Assembly (NCBI GenBank): GCA_045630285.1
Contig: JAZQSX010000062.1
Span: forward strand, 1-64,000
DNA from: RGIG3009 sp045630285
GTDB lineage: Bacteria > Bacillota > Clostridia > Oscillospirales > Acutalibacteraceae
Direction of reading: 5' to 3'
DNA length: 64,000 nucleotides
Below, piece by piece: positions 1 through 11,890 of the stretch. Made by a program: the position numbers and the translations under genes. The notes under the pieces are model-generated. The model saw nothing but the letters and a program-made list of their open reading frames with translations, did no database searches and was not told the DNA's origin. How positions within the stretch are numbered: the stretch's first letter is position 1; every line of letters begins with the position of its first letter.

Positions 1-66
1 ATCACACCACACCACCCCCCCCCCCGGTGGGGGGGCTCGGTTTTGTTATGCTTGTGCGAGCGAGAC

Positions 67-3594
<3,528 letters not shown>

Positions 3595-3657
3595 AGAGAT
3601 ATGTCCTCCTTTTAGGATAATAAAAACAAAAGCTCGGTGCGTAACACACCAATGGTA

Positions 3658-3686
3658 ATGATACCACAAAATCCGCACGGTGTAAA
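3658..3686 (-). promoter_or_regulatory. Sigma-A promoter of the PFOR gene
   Basis: On the reverse strand TTTACA (3681-3686), a 17-bp spacer and TATCAT (3658-3663) lie about 65 bp upstream of the nifJ start. No other candidate in the leader is as good. Confidence 0.7.
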
Positions 3687-3825
3687 GAAAAATCGTTGAT
3701 TTTCCAAAAAAATAATATTCCTCGATTTTTGACGATTTTCTCCAAAAATGGCGGTATATCCCACTTTAACGGAACGGGTTTGCCGTTTCTTCCTCCTCGC
3801 ACCACCTTTCTGCGTGCCGCAGAAT

Positions 3826-3854
3826 TTGACAGAATCAAAAAAATCCGTTATGAT
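3826..3854 (+). promoter_or_regulatory. Sigma-A promoter of the CBS/CorC gene
   Basis: TTGACA (3826-3831), a 17-bp spacer and TATGAT (3849-3854) form a near-perfect vegetative promoter 35 bp upstream of the start codon. It diverges from the nifJ promoter. Confidence 0.85.
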
Positions 3855-3888
3855 AATACCACCAACTATGAAAGGGGAAAAATCAACT

Positions 3889-4770
3889 ATGGCTGACCCT
3901 GCTCCTGACGGGAATATAACGTCGACCCCGTCGTTTTGGAAATCGCTGTCCAAGCGCTTGTCCGATCGTCGCAAGGATGTGACGGAGGAGGACATTCGTG
4001 AATTGGTGGACGCCGGCGAGGAAAAAGGCGTTATCGAAGAATCCCAAAAGGACATGATCAATAACATTTTCGAATTCGGCGAAATGACCGCCGAAGAGAT
4101 CATGACCCCCCGCACCGAGGTAGAAGCCCTCGACGTGGAGGACACCGTACTGGATGCCCTGCGCATTGCTGTGGAGGAAGGCTTCTCCCGTATGCCGGTG
4201 TATGAAGAGGACATCGACCACGTAATCGGTATTCTGTACATCAAAGACCTGCTCCCGTATGTAGGCAAGGAATTGCCCGCCGACCTCTCTCTGCGCTCGC
4301 TGATGCGCGACGCACATTTTGTTCCCGGCACCAAAAATTGCCAGGACCTGATGACGGAAATGATCGAAAAACGCATTCAGCTCGCTATGGTGGTAGACGA
4401 ATACGGCGGTCTTGCCGGCATCGTCTCGATGGAAGACTTGTTGGAATCCATCGTGGGTAGTATTCAGGATGAATACGACCACGAGGAAGAAGAGGTCAAA
4501 CAACGCAGTGATAACTCGTTTGAGATCGACGGTGCGATGGCGATCGACGAAGTCGGCGAATTGCTCGGCACCGCTTTCCCCGAAGGGGATTACGAGACAC
4601 TGGCCGGGTTCTTTATCGATCAGCTCGGCCATATTCCGTCGGCTGATGAGCCGGCTCAGGTGCTCTACCGCGATCTGGAGCTTACGTTGCTGAAGATGGA
4701 TGGCCGCCGCGTGGAACTGATCCACATTCGTCGCAAAGAGCCCGAAACCGAAACCGAAGCCGAAAACTAA
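3889..4770 (+). CDS. CBS-pair/CorC-domain protein (hemolysin C/CorC family)
   Basis: Soluble protein of 293 residues. It has an acidic N-terminal helix region, a tandem CBS domain pair (EIMTPRTEVEALDV near residue 70 through SMEDLLESIVG near 185) and a C-terminal CorC_HlyC domain (YETLAGFFIDQLGHIP near 240). The DUF21 membrane domain of larger family members is absent, so it resembles the short CorC/HlyC form linked to magnesium/cobalt handling. CBS pairs usually bind adenine nucleotides. The ATG at 3889 has AAAGGGG nine bases upstream; earlier in-frame ATGs overlap the promoter or the ribosome site. It is monocistronic between a strong promoter and a terminator. Substrate and partner are unknown. 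Confidence 0.85.
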   Translation: MADPAPDGNITSTPSFWKSLSKRLSDRRKDVTEEDIRELVDAGEEKGVIEESQKDMINNIFEFGEMTAEEIMTPRTEVEALDVEDTVLDALRIAVEEGFSRMPVYEEDIDHVIGILYIKDLLPYVGKELPADLSLRSLMRDAHFVPGTKNCQDLMTEMIEKRIQLAMVVDEYGGLAGIVSMEDLLESIVGSIQDEYDHEEEEVKQRSDNSFEIDGAMAIDEVGELLGTAFPEGDYETLAGFFIDQLGHIPSADEPAQVLYRDLELTLLKMDGRRVELIHIRRKEPETETEAEN

Positions 4771-4774
4771 AAAC

Positions 4775-4802
4775 AAAAGCCTCCCGTGATAGGGAGGCTT
4801 TT
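4775..4802. terminator. Bidirectional intrinsic terminator
   Basis: An 11-bp stem (AAAAGCCTCCC/GGGAGGCTTTT) with a 6-nt loop. T-rich tracts follow on both strands. It serves the converging CBS/CorC and GH16 genes. Confidence 0.9.
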
Positions 4803-4807
4803 CTTTT

Positions 4808-6679
4808 TTATTTCTTTTTACGCTTTGTGATTACCCAAATCATCACACCCAGCAACGCCAGCGCGAGCACCGCAATAGCAACGATCACTGTCATCTCTTT
4901 CGAAGATTCTGTTTTTTGCTCTTTCGATTCGGACTTCGTTTCTGCGATGTCTTGTGTTGTCGCCGTTATCGAGGCCGTTGTATCGATCGTTTCGACCGTT
5001 ATCATTCCTGCAACCGTTGTACCGCCTGTCGCAGTCGAGGTTGTGACCGTACCGCTCGACGACGGGACGGTACCACCGCTTGTCAGCCGCGTCGTTGTGG
5101 TAGCCGTTGCGGTAACTCTCGTCGTTGTACTGCCTTTTGTAGTGCGCGTTGTGGTGGTCGTTTTCGTTGTCGTTGTCACAGACCCGCCCGACTGAATCTT
5201 TTTTGCCTGTGCTAACAATTGGGCAAATGTGGGTTGTCCGTTCTTTGCGAGCATCGCGTCAATCACCGCTTTGGTAGCGGAATCCATCGTATTCCACTCC
5301 CTTTCACCCGCCAACAAATAGGAGTAGGTGTCCTCTGTGACCGTTTTGATAGGGTCACCCTCATCGTTGGTCGTATAGATCGACAGAAATTCCTTCGCGG
5401 TAGCTTCCGGTGTCGTAACAACACCCGGGTTGGCGGTACGTGCGCCGTTCCAGACACGCACGTAGTCAAGCTCCATCGGATTATCCTTCGAGCCGCCGAT
5501 GATGATCGGATTATACTGCGTATCCAGCATGGAATAAACACCGATTTTGGATGCCGCGGAATCGCCTTTAATCATACTAGCAATCGGATTCGGGCGGATA
5601 TTTGCGCCGTAGGTCTGTCTCATCACTTCGACACCGTCGAGATAGGTGATAAACAAGCCCTCCTGCCACAACCAACCCATAACGTGCCATTCGGCATCAC
5701 CGAGACCGCTTAACATATAATTGGTGTTTTTATAGTGCGTGGTAACGGTAGTGCCTGTCAGGTGCTGTTCATGCAGACAAACCGTATAAAAACCATCCGG
5801 CCAGTCGCTGTTATAGGCGTTAATGCCCCAGTATTCCATCCAGTCGGTTTCCACCCATTTTCTTGCTTGATTCGTAAGCTTTTCGGGAGGCAACGCCCAA
5901 ATAGCAGGAACGCCTTTCTCGGTCGATGTGTTTTCGCGCGGACGCGGAATGCGCAGTCGAATCTCCATGTATCCGGTGTTATAAGTAAAACCAACCTTGG
6001 TGCTGTGGTTGTACGTTCCGAGACCGTAGTTATACGTCGGCGTGATATTATGTACCGACATTACACCATTTTTTACCGAATAATCATCTGTTGTCAGCGT
6101 TTTTGCTCCGTACGGACGAGCCACATACCACTTGTAGCCGATCTTGCCGCTGTTGGTGGTATCTACCGAGGAAAGATCATTAAAATCCTCGCTGAAAATC
6201 AACGTGGTTATGCCGCACTCCTCTATCATCGTCTGCGTGGAAGAATGCGCCGAAGCCAATTTGCCGTTCGCAACGCGCAACGTTGCCAGTTTCGTGTTGT
6301 TTGCCTTAGTGCTTTCCGAAACGGTATTTGTCGCGTTGATCGTTGCTACGACCAGATGATCACCTGCCACAGCCTTCCACGGCTGTGATTTAATGGTCAC
6401 GCTGGAACCGGCAGCAATACCGCCGGAGTAGTTCACCGTCTCGAACGTCGTGTCCACCGTGCCGAAGGTGACCGCAAGCGCGTCGTTCACCAAAGCGTTA
6501 CTTTTGTTCTTGATCGTTACCGAAAACGTCACCAACGTACCCGGCGTAACCTCTGTAGCCGTATTCCAGTTAAAGTCGGTCAGCTCCAAATCAACCGTTG
6601 CCGCCGACACCGAGATGCCGCTCGGCAACAGTACGACAACCAGCAACGCTGATAATAAAAACGATACCCATCGTTTCAC
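4808..6679 (-). CDS. Secreted, membrane-anchored GH16-family glycanase with CARDB domain
   Basis: Surface protein of 623 residues. In order it has a signal peptide (1-27), a CARDB/Ig-like domain (about 28-140), a GH16 beta-jelly-roll catalytic domain (about 155-430), a short helical module, a Thr/Ser-rich wall-spanning linker, and a C-terminal transmembrane helix ending KRKKK. The GH16 signature ExDxxE is present as ETDWME (E277, D279, E282), so nucleophile and acid/base are intact. Expected substrates are beta-1,3/1,4-glucans or galactans; the specificity cannot be read here. The GTG at 6679 is chosen because AAAGGA precedes it and a TTG seven codons upstream overlaps the copA/copZ stop. No separate promoter was seen, so it may be read through from copA. 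Confidence 0.85.
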   Translation of the reverse strand: MKRWVSFLLSALLVVVLLPSGISVSAATVDLELTDFNWNTATEVTPGTLVTFSVTIKNKSNALVNDALAVTFGTVDTTFETVNYSGGIAAGSSVTIKSQPWKAVAGDHLVVATINATNTVSESTKANNTKLATLRVANGKLASAHSSTQTMIEECGITTLIFSEDFNDLSSVDTTNSGKIGYKWYVARPYGAKTLTTDDYSVKNGVMSVHNITPTYNYGLGTYNHSTKVGFTYNTGYMEIRLRIPRPRENTSTEKGVPAIWALPPEKLTNQARKWVETDWMEYWGINAYNSDWPDGFYTVCLHEQHLTGTTVTTHYKNTNYMLSGLGDAEWHVMGWLWQEGLFITYLDGVEVMRQTYGANIRPNPIASMIKGDSAASKIGVYSMLDTQYNPIIIGGSKDNPMELDYVRVWNGARTANPGVVTTPEATAKEFLSIYTTNDEGDPIKTVTEDTYSYLLAGEREWNTMDSATKAVIDAMLAKNGQPTFAQLLAQAKKIQSGGSVTTTTKTTTTTRTTKGSTTTRVTATATTTTRLTSGGTVPSSSGTVTTSTATGGTTVAGMITVETIDTTASITATTQDIAETKSESKEQKTESSKEMTVIVAIAVLALALLGVMIWVITKRKKK

Positions 6680-6692
6680 AAAAACACTTCCT

Positions 6693-6902
6693 TTATTCAA
6701 TACTCAAAACGGTGTAGCCTTGCGCCTCGACGGCGCTTTTGAGAACCGCATCTTCGATCGCCGCCGACAGCTCAACCTCCGCTGTGCCTGTTTCGTGGCT
6801 AACCGCCGCGGAAGCCACACCGTCCAGCGCCTCCAGTACTGTCTTCACACGGCCGGAGCAATGGCCGCACATCATACCTTCGATCTTCATAGTCTTTTTC
6901 AT
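6693..6902 (-). CDS. copZ: CopZ-like copper chaperone with its own ribosome site inside the copA frame
   Basis: The last 69 residues form a complete heavy-metal-associated domain with the metal motif GMMCGHC (Cys 12 and 15). The ATG at 6902 is preceded by a perfect AAGGAGG about nine bases upstream, so it can be translated as a free chaperone whether or not CopA also extends into it. Known CopZ proteins of this size carry Cu(I) to CopA. The arrangement recalls the E. coli copA(Z) region, where frameshifting yields a chaperone. Here the order is CopA then CopZ, with the switch point at the A7 run. Free translation is inferred from the ribosome site alone. Confidence 0.7.
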   Translation of the reverse strand: MKKTMKIEGMMCGHCSGRVKTVLEALDGVASAAVSHETGTAEVELSAAIEDAVLKSAVEAQGYTVLSIE

Positions 6903-9191
6903 CGGTTGTTCCTCCTTGATTTGTTCCGTTTTTTTCGTGTTTTTCGGCGAAAATCTCATAAAATTCAGCCGTAAAGCGTTAGAAACAACGCAAAAACTGG
7001 ACAAGCTCATCGCCAACGCACCAAACATCGGTTCCAATTCCCACCCAAGCAGGGGAATAAACGCCCCTGCCGCCAGCGGAATACCCAGCGTGTTGTACGC
7101 AAATGCCCAGAAAAGGTTTTGCCGAATGTTGCGCAGCGTTGCACGGCTGAGACGAATCGCCGCCGCCACGTCGGACAAAGAACTGTTGACCAGCACCACG
7201 TCCGCCGCATCAATAGCTACGTCCGTACCGGCGCCGATCGCCATGCCAATGTCGGCACGGGTGAGGGCGGGTGCATCGTTAATGCCGTCACCCACCATCG
7301 CCACACGGCCTTGCTTTTGCAATTCACGGATCACTGCTTCCTTGCCGTCCGGCTGCACACCGGCGATCACCTCGTCAACCCCCGCCCGGTTGCCCACGGC
7401 ACGGGCTGTCCGCTCGTTATCACCGGTCAGCATCACCACACGCAATCCCAGCCGTCGCAGCTCTGCCACCGCCGCCGGGCTGTCCGGCTTAACGGTGTCC
7501 GCAACTGCCAGAATACCAACAAGCGCATCCCCCTCGGCGAATAAGAGCGGCGTATTTCCGTCTTCCGCCAACCGCTCTGCCTCGTCCAGCATTGCCGGGG
7601 GAACCGTCACCTGCTCGCTGATAAACTTAACGCTGCCGCCGTATATCGCCGCTCCGCTCCGTCGGGCACGCAGCCCGTTGCCGGGCAACGCTTCGAACGC
7701 CGTCACCTCGTCGGCGGCGACCCCTTGCCGCTGTGCCTCCCGCAGCACGGCACGTGCCAGCGGATGCTCGCTGTGTTGCTCCAACGAATACGCCAGCTGC
7801 AACAGCTCCTTCTCGCCAATACCTTCGGCGGGAACCACCTTCGTCACCTGCGGCTCTCCGGCGGTGATCGTACCGGTCTTGTCCAGCGCCACGACGCTGA
7901 CCTTACCGGCTTGCTCCAGCGAAACGGCCGTTTTGAACAAAATGCCCTGCTTGGCACCAACGCCGTTCCCGACCATGATCGCTACCGGCGTTGCCAGGCC
8001 CAATGCGCACGGACAGCTGATGACCAGCACCGAAATCCCTCGGGCCAGTGCATAGCCGACGCTCACCTCTGCCAGCAACCACCCAACAGTCGTAATAACT
8101 GCGATCAGCAACACGATCGGTACGAACACGCCCGATACCTTGTCGGCGATTTTGGCGATCGGCGCCTTGGTTGCCGCTGCATCACTGACCATACGAATGA
8201 TCTGCGACAGGGTGGTGTCCTCTCCGACACGGGTCGCTTCACAACGCAGGAACCCCGACTGGTTCATCGTCGCAGCGAAGACCGCATCTCCCGCCGCCTT
8301 ATCTACGGGGATACTCTCCCCTGTAAGCGCCGCCTCGTTGACAGCGCTGTGTCCTTCCAAGACCCTACCGTCCACCGGAATCGTTTCTCCCGGCCGCACC
8401 ACGAACACGTCACCGCAGCGCACCTGCTCGATCGGCACGACGACCTCTTTGCCGTCTCGCACCACCGTCGCCGTTTTGGGTGCCAATCGCATCAGTTCCC
8501 GCAGTGCGTTGGTGGTTTTTCCTTTGGAGCGGGCCTCCAGCATCTTCCCCACCGTGATAAGCGCCAGGATCATTGCCGCCGACTCGAAGTACAGATCGTG
8601 GCTGTAATGCGCCGCTGCCGAAGCGTCGCCACGCACAAGCGCCTGTGCCATTTGGAACAGCACGACCGTGCTGTATCCGAACGCCGCACCGGAACCGAGC
8701 GCCACCAGCGTGTCCATATTTGGTGCGCCGTGGAGTGCGCCACGTACGCCGCTGATAAAAAAGCGTTGGTTGATTACCATAACGGCGGCGGCCAACAACA
8801 GCTGTAACAAGCCGACCGCCAGCGGGTTGGCTTCAAAAAACGACGGCAGGGGCCACCCCCACATCGTATGTCCCATCGATACATACATCAACACCGCCAG
8901 GAACACAAGCGACGCCACCAAGCGTCGCCGCAGTGCCGGCGTTTCGGTGTCCCGGATCTCCTCGTCGGCGGATGCGCCGCTCGCTTTTTCCTCGCCCTTC
9001 GGTGAGGCACCATAGCCCGCTTCCTCCACCGCCGCCACGATCGCCGATACCTCGGCAGTGCCTTCGACACCCATGGAATGGGTCAGTAGATTGACGGAGC
9101 ACGCCGTCACGCCGTCTACCGCACGAACAGCTTTTTCTACTCGTGCGCTGCACGCTGCACAGCTCATCCCGGTTACCGTATACTGTTGCAC
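6693..9191 (-). CDS. copA: Copper-exporting P1B-type ATPase, fused in this sequence to a C-terminal CopZ-like domain
   Basis: As read this is one frame of 832 residues. It has an N-terminal heavy-metal domain (GMSCAAC, Cys 11 and 14), membrane helices, the actuator motif TGES, the CPC metal site (ISCPCALG near 392), the phosphorylation site DKTGT (near 437) and GDGINDAP (near 633). It should pump Cu(I) out of the cytoplasm. The GTG start has AAAGGAG upstream. After the last helices the frame passes a run of seven A (T7 at 6929-6935 on the + strand) and continues into a second metal-binding domain. The alternative frame after the A run ends in TGA at 6899-6901, overlapping the ATG of that domain and giving an ordinary 763-residue CopA. 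Slippage, true fusion and a one-base sequence error are all possible. Confidence 0.9.
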   Translation of the reverse strand: MQQYTVTGMSCAACSARVEKAVRAVDGVTACSVNLLTHSMGVEGTAEVSAIVAAVEEAGYGASPKGEEKASGASADEEIRDTETPALRRRLVASLVFLAVLMYVSMGHTMWGWPLPSFFEANPLAVGLLQLLLAAAVMVINQRFFISGVRGALHGAPNMDTLVALGSGAAFGYSTVVLFQMAQALVRGDASAAAHYSHDLYFESAAMILALITVGKMLEARSKGKTTNALRELMRLAPKTATVVRDGKEVVVPIEQVRCGDVFVVRPGETIPVDGRVLEGHSAVNEAALTGESIPVDKAAGDAVFAATMNQSGFLRCEATRVGEDTTLSQIIRMVSDAAATKAPIAKIADKVSGVFVPIVLLIAVITTVGWLLAEVSVGYALARGISVLVISCPCALGLATPVAIMVGNGVGAKQGILFKTAVSLEQAGKVSVVALDKTGTITAGEPQVTKVVPAEGIGEKELLQLAYSLEQHSEHPLARAVLREAQRQGVAADEVTAFEALPGNGLRARRSGAAIYGGSVKFISEQVTVPPAMLDEAERLAEDGNTPLLFAEGDALVGILAVADTVKPDSPAAVAELRRLGLRVVMLTGDNERTARAVGNRAGVDEVIAGVQPDGKEAVIRELQKQGRVAMVGDGINDAPALTRADIGMAIGAGTDVAIDAADVVLVNSSLSDVAAAIRLSRATLRNIRQNLFWAFAYNTLGIPLAAGAFIPLLGWELEPMFGALAMSLSSFCVVSNALRLNFMRFSPKNTKKTEQIKEEQPMKKTMKIEGMMCGHCSGRVKTVLEALDGVASAAVSHETGTAEVELSAAIEDAVLKSAVEAQGYTVLSIE

Positions 9192-9221
9192 GCTTCCCCA
9201 CTCCTTTCGCAATTCCCCTCT

Positions 9222-9251
9222 AGTATACCCCTTCATTCGTCCGTTTGTCAA
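9222..9251 (-). promoter_or_regulatory. Promoter of copA
   Basis: Reverse-strand TTGACA (9246-9251), an 18-bp spacer and TATACT (9222-9227) lie just downstream of the terminator of the metal transporter operon. G-rich tracts flank the -10, but no complete CsoR or CopY operator was recognised. Confidence 0.7.
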
Positions 9252-9255
9252 ACAA

Positions 9256-9282
9256 AAAACCGAGGCGGCATGCCCCGGTTTT
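9256..9282 (-). terminator. Terminator of the metal ABC transporter operon
   Basis: An 11-bp stem with one G-U pair and a 5-nt loop, followed on the reverse strand by six T. It separates the transporter operon from the copA promoter. Confidence 0.85.
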
Positions 9283-9288
9283 CTTGAT

Positions 9289-10104
9289 TTACGATCGTCT
9301 TGCCCGTGCGATAAAGAAGGTGCCAAAAAACACGACAGCCGCCACCAACACGATCATCGGGCCGGTTGCCACGGCGTTGAGCCACGACAGCACCAGGCCC
9401 AAAAGTCCCGAAAACAGCGCAAAGATCAACGTCAGTGACAGATAGCTTCGCATACCCCGTGACACGTTGCGAGCCGCCGCCGCAGGAAGCACCAACATCG
9501 CATTGATAAGCAGCAGACCCACCCAACGAATAGCAAGCATCACCGACAGCGCAAGAATGACGACGAACAGGTTGTCCAGCCACCGTACCCGCAAGCCTTT
9601 ACTGCGTGCCAGCGACGGGCTGAGTGATACGGCGTAGAATCCGTTGAAGCACAGCAGCCACACGATTGCCACCACGACCAGCGTGCCGCCCAGCACCCAC
9701 AGCTGCTCATCGGTAATGGATAACACATCGCCGATCAGCAAGCTTTGATACCCCGAAAACCCGCTGTTGCGGGATAGTAACACCAGGCCCAGTGCAATGC
9801 CACACGAGGAAAACACACCGATCACCGTATCGGTCGAGGATAGGCGGGAATGGCGGATCGCATTCATCAGCAGCGCAAATACCGCCGCAAACGCCAGCAT
9901 CGCCGGCGTGGGATCTGTCAATCCGAAAATCACGCCCACGGCAACACCCGTCAGTGCCGAATGACCCAAGGCATCCGAGAAAAAGGACATTTTACTGTTG
10001 ACAACCAACGTGCCGAGCAGCGAGAATAACGGCATCATCAGCACGATGCCGATCAGTGCTCGCCGCAAAAAGTCATACGACCACAGTTCAGCGAGAAGCT
10101 CCAT
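9289..10104 (-). CDS. Zinc/manganese ABC transporter permease (ZnuB-like)
   Basis: Membrane protein of 271 residues in the ABC-3 family. It has about eight hydrophobic segments and the family stretch FFSDALGHSALTGVAVG near residue 35. It should form the channel through which the binding lipoprotein delivers a divalent metal. The ATG at 10104 has GAGGAGGG upstream. The gene overlaps the ATPase gene by 17 bases, so it is the last gene of a tightly coupled three-gene operon. The metal is inferred as zinc from the His-rich loop of the binding protein; manganese is the main alternative. Confidence 0.9.
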   Translation of the reverse strand: MELLAELWSYDFLRRALIGIVLMMPLFSLLGTLVVNSKMSFFSDALGHSALTGVAVGVIFGLTDPTPAMLAFAAVFALLMNAIRHSRLSSTDTVIGVFSSCGIALGLVLLSRNSGFSGYQSLLIGDVLSITDEQLWVLGGTLVVVAIVWLLCFNGFYAVSLSPSLARSKGLRVRWLDNLFVVILALSVMLAIRWVGLLLINAMLVLPAAAARNVSRGMRSYLSLTLIFALFSGLLGLVLSWLNAVATGPMIVLVAAVVFFGTFFIARARRS

Positions 10105-10840
10105 ACGGACCCTCCTCTCCACCAAACACCGCCGCAAAGGCGGGGTGTGCAAACACCTCGGCGGGCGTGCCGACCGCCTGCACCGAGCGATCCAGCAGCA
10201 CCACCCGATCGGCGTGATGTCGCACAAATTCCAGATCATGCGAAACGATAAGGATCACCATATCCTCCGTGCGCTTCAGATCCTCTACCACCCGATAGAA
10301 CTCCAACAAGCCGTTACGGTCCACTCCCGATACCGGCTCGTCCAAAATCAGCAAATCGGGACAGGGCAGCGTTGCCGCCGCCAGCAGTACCCGTTGCAGC
10401 TCACCGCCCGACAGCCGCCCCACCGGCTGATCCAACAGATGCGCCGCATCAAACCGCTCGAGGTGCGCCGTCAACTTTTCCACAATGCGGCGGCGACGAG
10501 GCAAAAACACAGGATAGTGTCCCACGAGCGATTGCAACATATCGTACACCGTCGCCGGGGAATTCTCATCCGGCGAAAGCGATTGCGGCACGTACCCGAT
10601 ACGGGGACGCTGCCCCTTGACGGGGGTCCCGTTGTGCCCCGAAAACTCCACACGTCCCGTGTGACGGATCTCACCTAAAATTGCCTTCAGCAACGTACTT
10701 TTCCCGGCGCCGTTGCGCCCGATGAGCGCCGTCAGCTCCCCGCAATGGGCGTGCAGATTCACGTTATCCAACAGCACCTTGTCACCGACCTTTACGCCGA
10801 TGTTGCTGATTTTCAAGCAATGTAACCGACATTCACTCAC
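10088..10840 (-). CDS. Zinc/manganese ABC transporter ATPase (ZnuC-like)
   Basis: ATPase of 250 residues with Walker A GRNGAGKST, the ABC signature LSGGELQRV, Walker B LLILDEPVSG and the switch His in IVSHDLEFV. It energises metal uptake with the adjacent permease. The GTG at 10840 follows GGAGG with normal spacing and overlaps the TGA stop of the upstream binding-protein gene (GTGA), indicating translational coupling. Confidence 0.92.
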   Translation of the reverse strand: MSECRLHCLKISNIGVKVGDKVLLDNVNLHAHCGELTALIGRNGAGKSTLLKAILGEIRHTGRVEFSGHNGTPVKGQRPRIGYVPQSLSPDENSPATVYDMLQSLVGHYPVFLPRRRRIVEKLTAHLERFDAAHLLDQPVGRLSGGELQRVLLAAATLPCPDLLILDEPVSGVDRNGLLEFYRVVEDLKRTEDMVILIVSHDLEFVRHHADRVVLLDRSVQAVGTPAEVFAHPAFAAVFGGEEGPYGASR

Positions 10841-11754
10841 GACGCCACCTCCTTCAAAGCCCGTATATTTTTCTCCATAGCGTACAGCCAAACGTCACCG
10901 TCCGCTACGCCGTCTATCGGCAGCACGGCACTGCTCAGCACCACCGCTTCTCCGTGTGCGGCATACGACATCAGCGTTTCCTGCTGTATCGCATACTGAT
11001 CATCGTAGAAAAACAGCACCCGCTGTCCCTTGATCGCATCGGCGACCGCTTTTACCTGTGCGGCCGAAATGCCCACGTCCTCACCGAGCGGCAACGACCC
11101 GACAACCGTCAAGTCCAACGCTTCTGCCGTCTGAGCCACCGACTCGTGAAATACGACCGCCTTGTCAAACGGCAACGAGAAAGCGATCTGTTGTAAACGC
11201 CGCCCGGTTTCATCGATTTTTTGCCGGTATTGCCGTGTATTGGCACGATACTGCGCCGCCTGTGACGGATCGATCGCACAAAGCGCCTCACAAATCGCCT
11301 GTACCTGCTGCGTATACGTCGCCGGGTCCATCCAACTATGCTCATTCTCTCCGTGCTCGTGGTCGTGATGCTCCTCGTGGTGCGGCGTCGCCACCGCCGC
11401 CGTCGTATCCGCCACCGCCGCACGAAGCTGAGGCAATATCGGTTCCAGGAACGGTTCGGCTCCCCCGCCGTTTATAATTACCAGCTCCGCTTTTTCCAGC
11501 AGCATCCGTTCGGCAGGCGACAATTGATAGTCGTGCGTACACCCGGCGGTCGGCTGTGTCAAACACCGCACTGAAACACCCGGCACGTCACCGACGACCT
11601 GCAGCGTTGCCGTATACATCGGATAGGTGCTCGCCACCACCACGATTCCGTCGTCCTCGTCCACTCGGCGTACACCACACAGTGCTGTCAATCCCAACGA
11701 CACGACAACGATCGCACTCAGCAGCAGCGCGATCGATTTATACGGCACTTTCAT
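10837..11754 (-). CDS. Metal-binding lipoprotein of an ABC transporter (ZnuA-like)
   Basis: Lipoprotein of 305 residues in the ZnuA/TroA cluster. An N-terminal hydrophobic segment leads into a lipobox ending LTALC, so it should be tethered outside the membrane. A His- and acid-rich loop near residues 115-130 (HHEEHHDHEHGENEH) is typical of zinc-specific members. The ATG at 11754 is favoured because GGAGGTG lies six bases upstream; a GTG three codons earlier overlaps that site. It is the first gene of the operon, behind a promoter with an inverted repeat over the probable transcription start. Confidence 0.92.
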   Translation of the reverse strand: MKVPYKSIALLLSAIVVVSLGLTALCGVRRVDEDDGIVVVASTYPMYTATLQVVGDVPGVSVRCLTQPTAGCTHDYQLSPAERMLLEKAELVIINGGGAEPFLEPILPQLRAAVADTTAAVATPHHEEHHDHEHGENEHSWMDPATYTQQVQAICEALCAIDPSQAAQYRANTRQYRQKIDETGRRLQQIAFSLPFDKAVVFHESVAQTAEALDLTVVGSLPLGEDVGISAAQVKAVADAIKGQRVLFFYDDQYAIQQETLMSYAAHGEAVVLSSAVLPIDGVADGDVWLYAMEKNIRALKEVAS

Positions 11755-11768
11755 GGCGCTCACCTCCG

Positions 11769-11791
11769 TTATTGCAACCCATTCGCAATAA
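11769..11791. promoter_or_regulatory. Inverted repeat at the metal transporter promoter, putative metalloregulator operator
   Basis: TTATTGC (11769-11775) and GCAATAA (11785-11791) form a perfect 7-bp inverted repeat with a 9-bp spacer, immediately downstream of the -10. The position suits a repressor. It does not match the short-spacer Fur/Zur consensus, so the regulator is not assigned. Confidence 0.5.
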
Positions 11792-11819
11792 TGGTACGTC
11801 TTTCCTGATACTTTGTCAA
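11791..11819 (-). promoter_or_regulatory. Promoter of the metal ABC transporter operon
   Basis: Reverse-strand TTGACA (11814-11819), a 17-bp spacer and TACCAT (11791-11796). It is back to back with the holB promoter. Confidence 0.65.
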
Positions 11820-11827
11820 GAATTTTC

Positions 11828-11856
11828 TTGCCTCTTTACATAAAATGCAGTATACT
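11828..11856 (+). promoter_or_regulatory. Promoter of holB-ricT-rmuC
   Basis: TTGCCT (11828-11833), a 17-bp spacer and TATACT (11851-11856), 35 bp upstream of the holB GTG. Confidence 0.65.
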
Positions 11857-11890
11857 TAATATCGGAGTATTTTGTACGGGAGGGGTTGCT

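Noticed and set aside
9195..9251. CsoR or CopY operator at the copA promoter
   Set aside because: G-rich tracts and one TATACCCC half-site are present, but no complete inverted repeat or TACAnnTGTA site was found.
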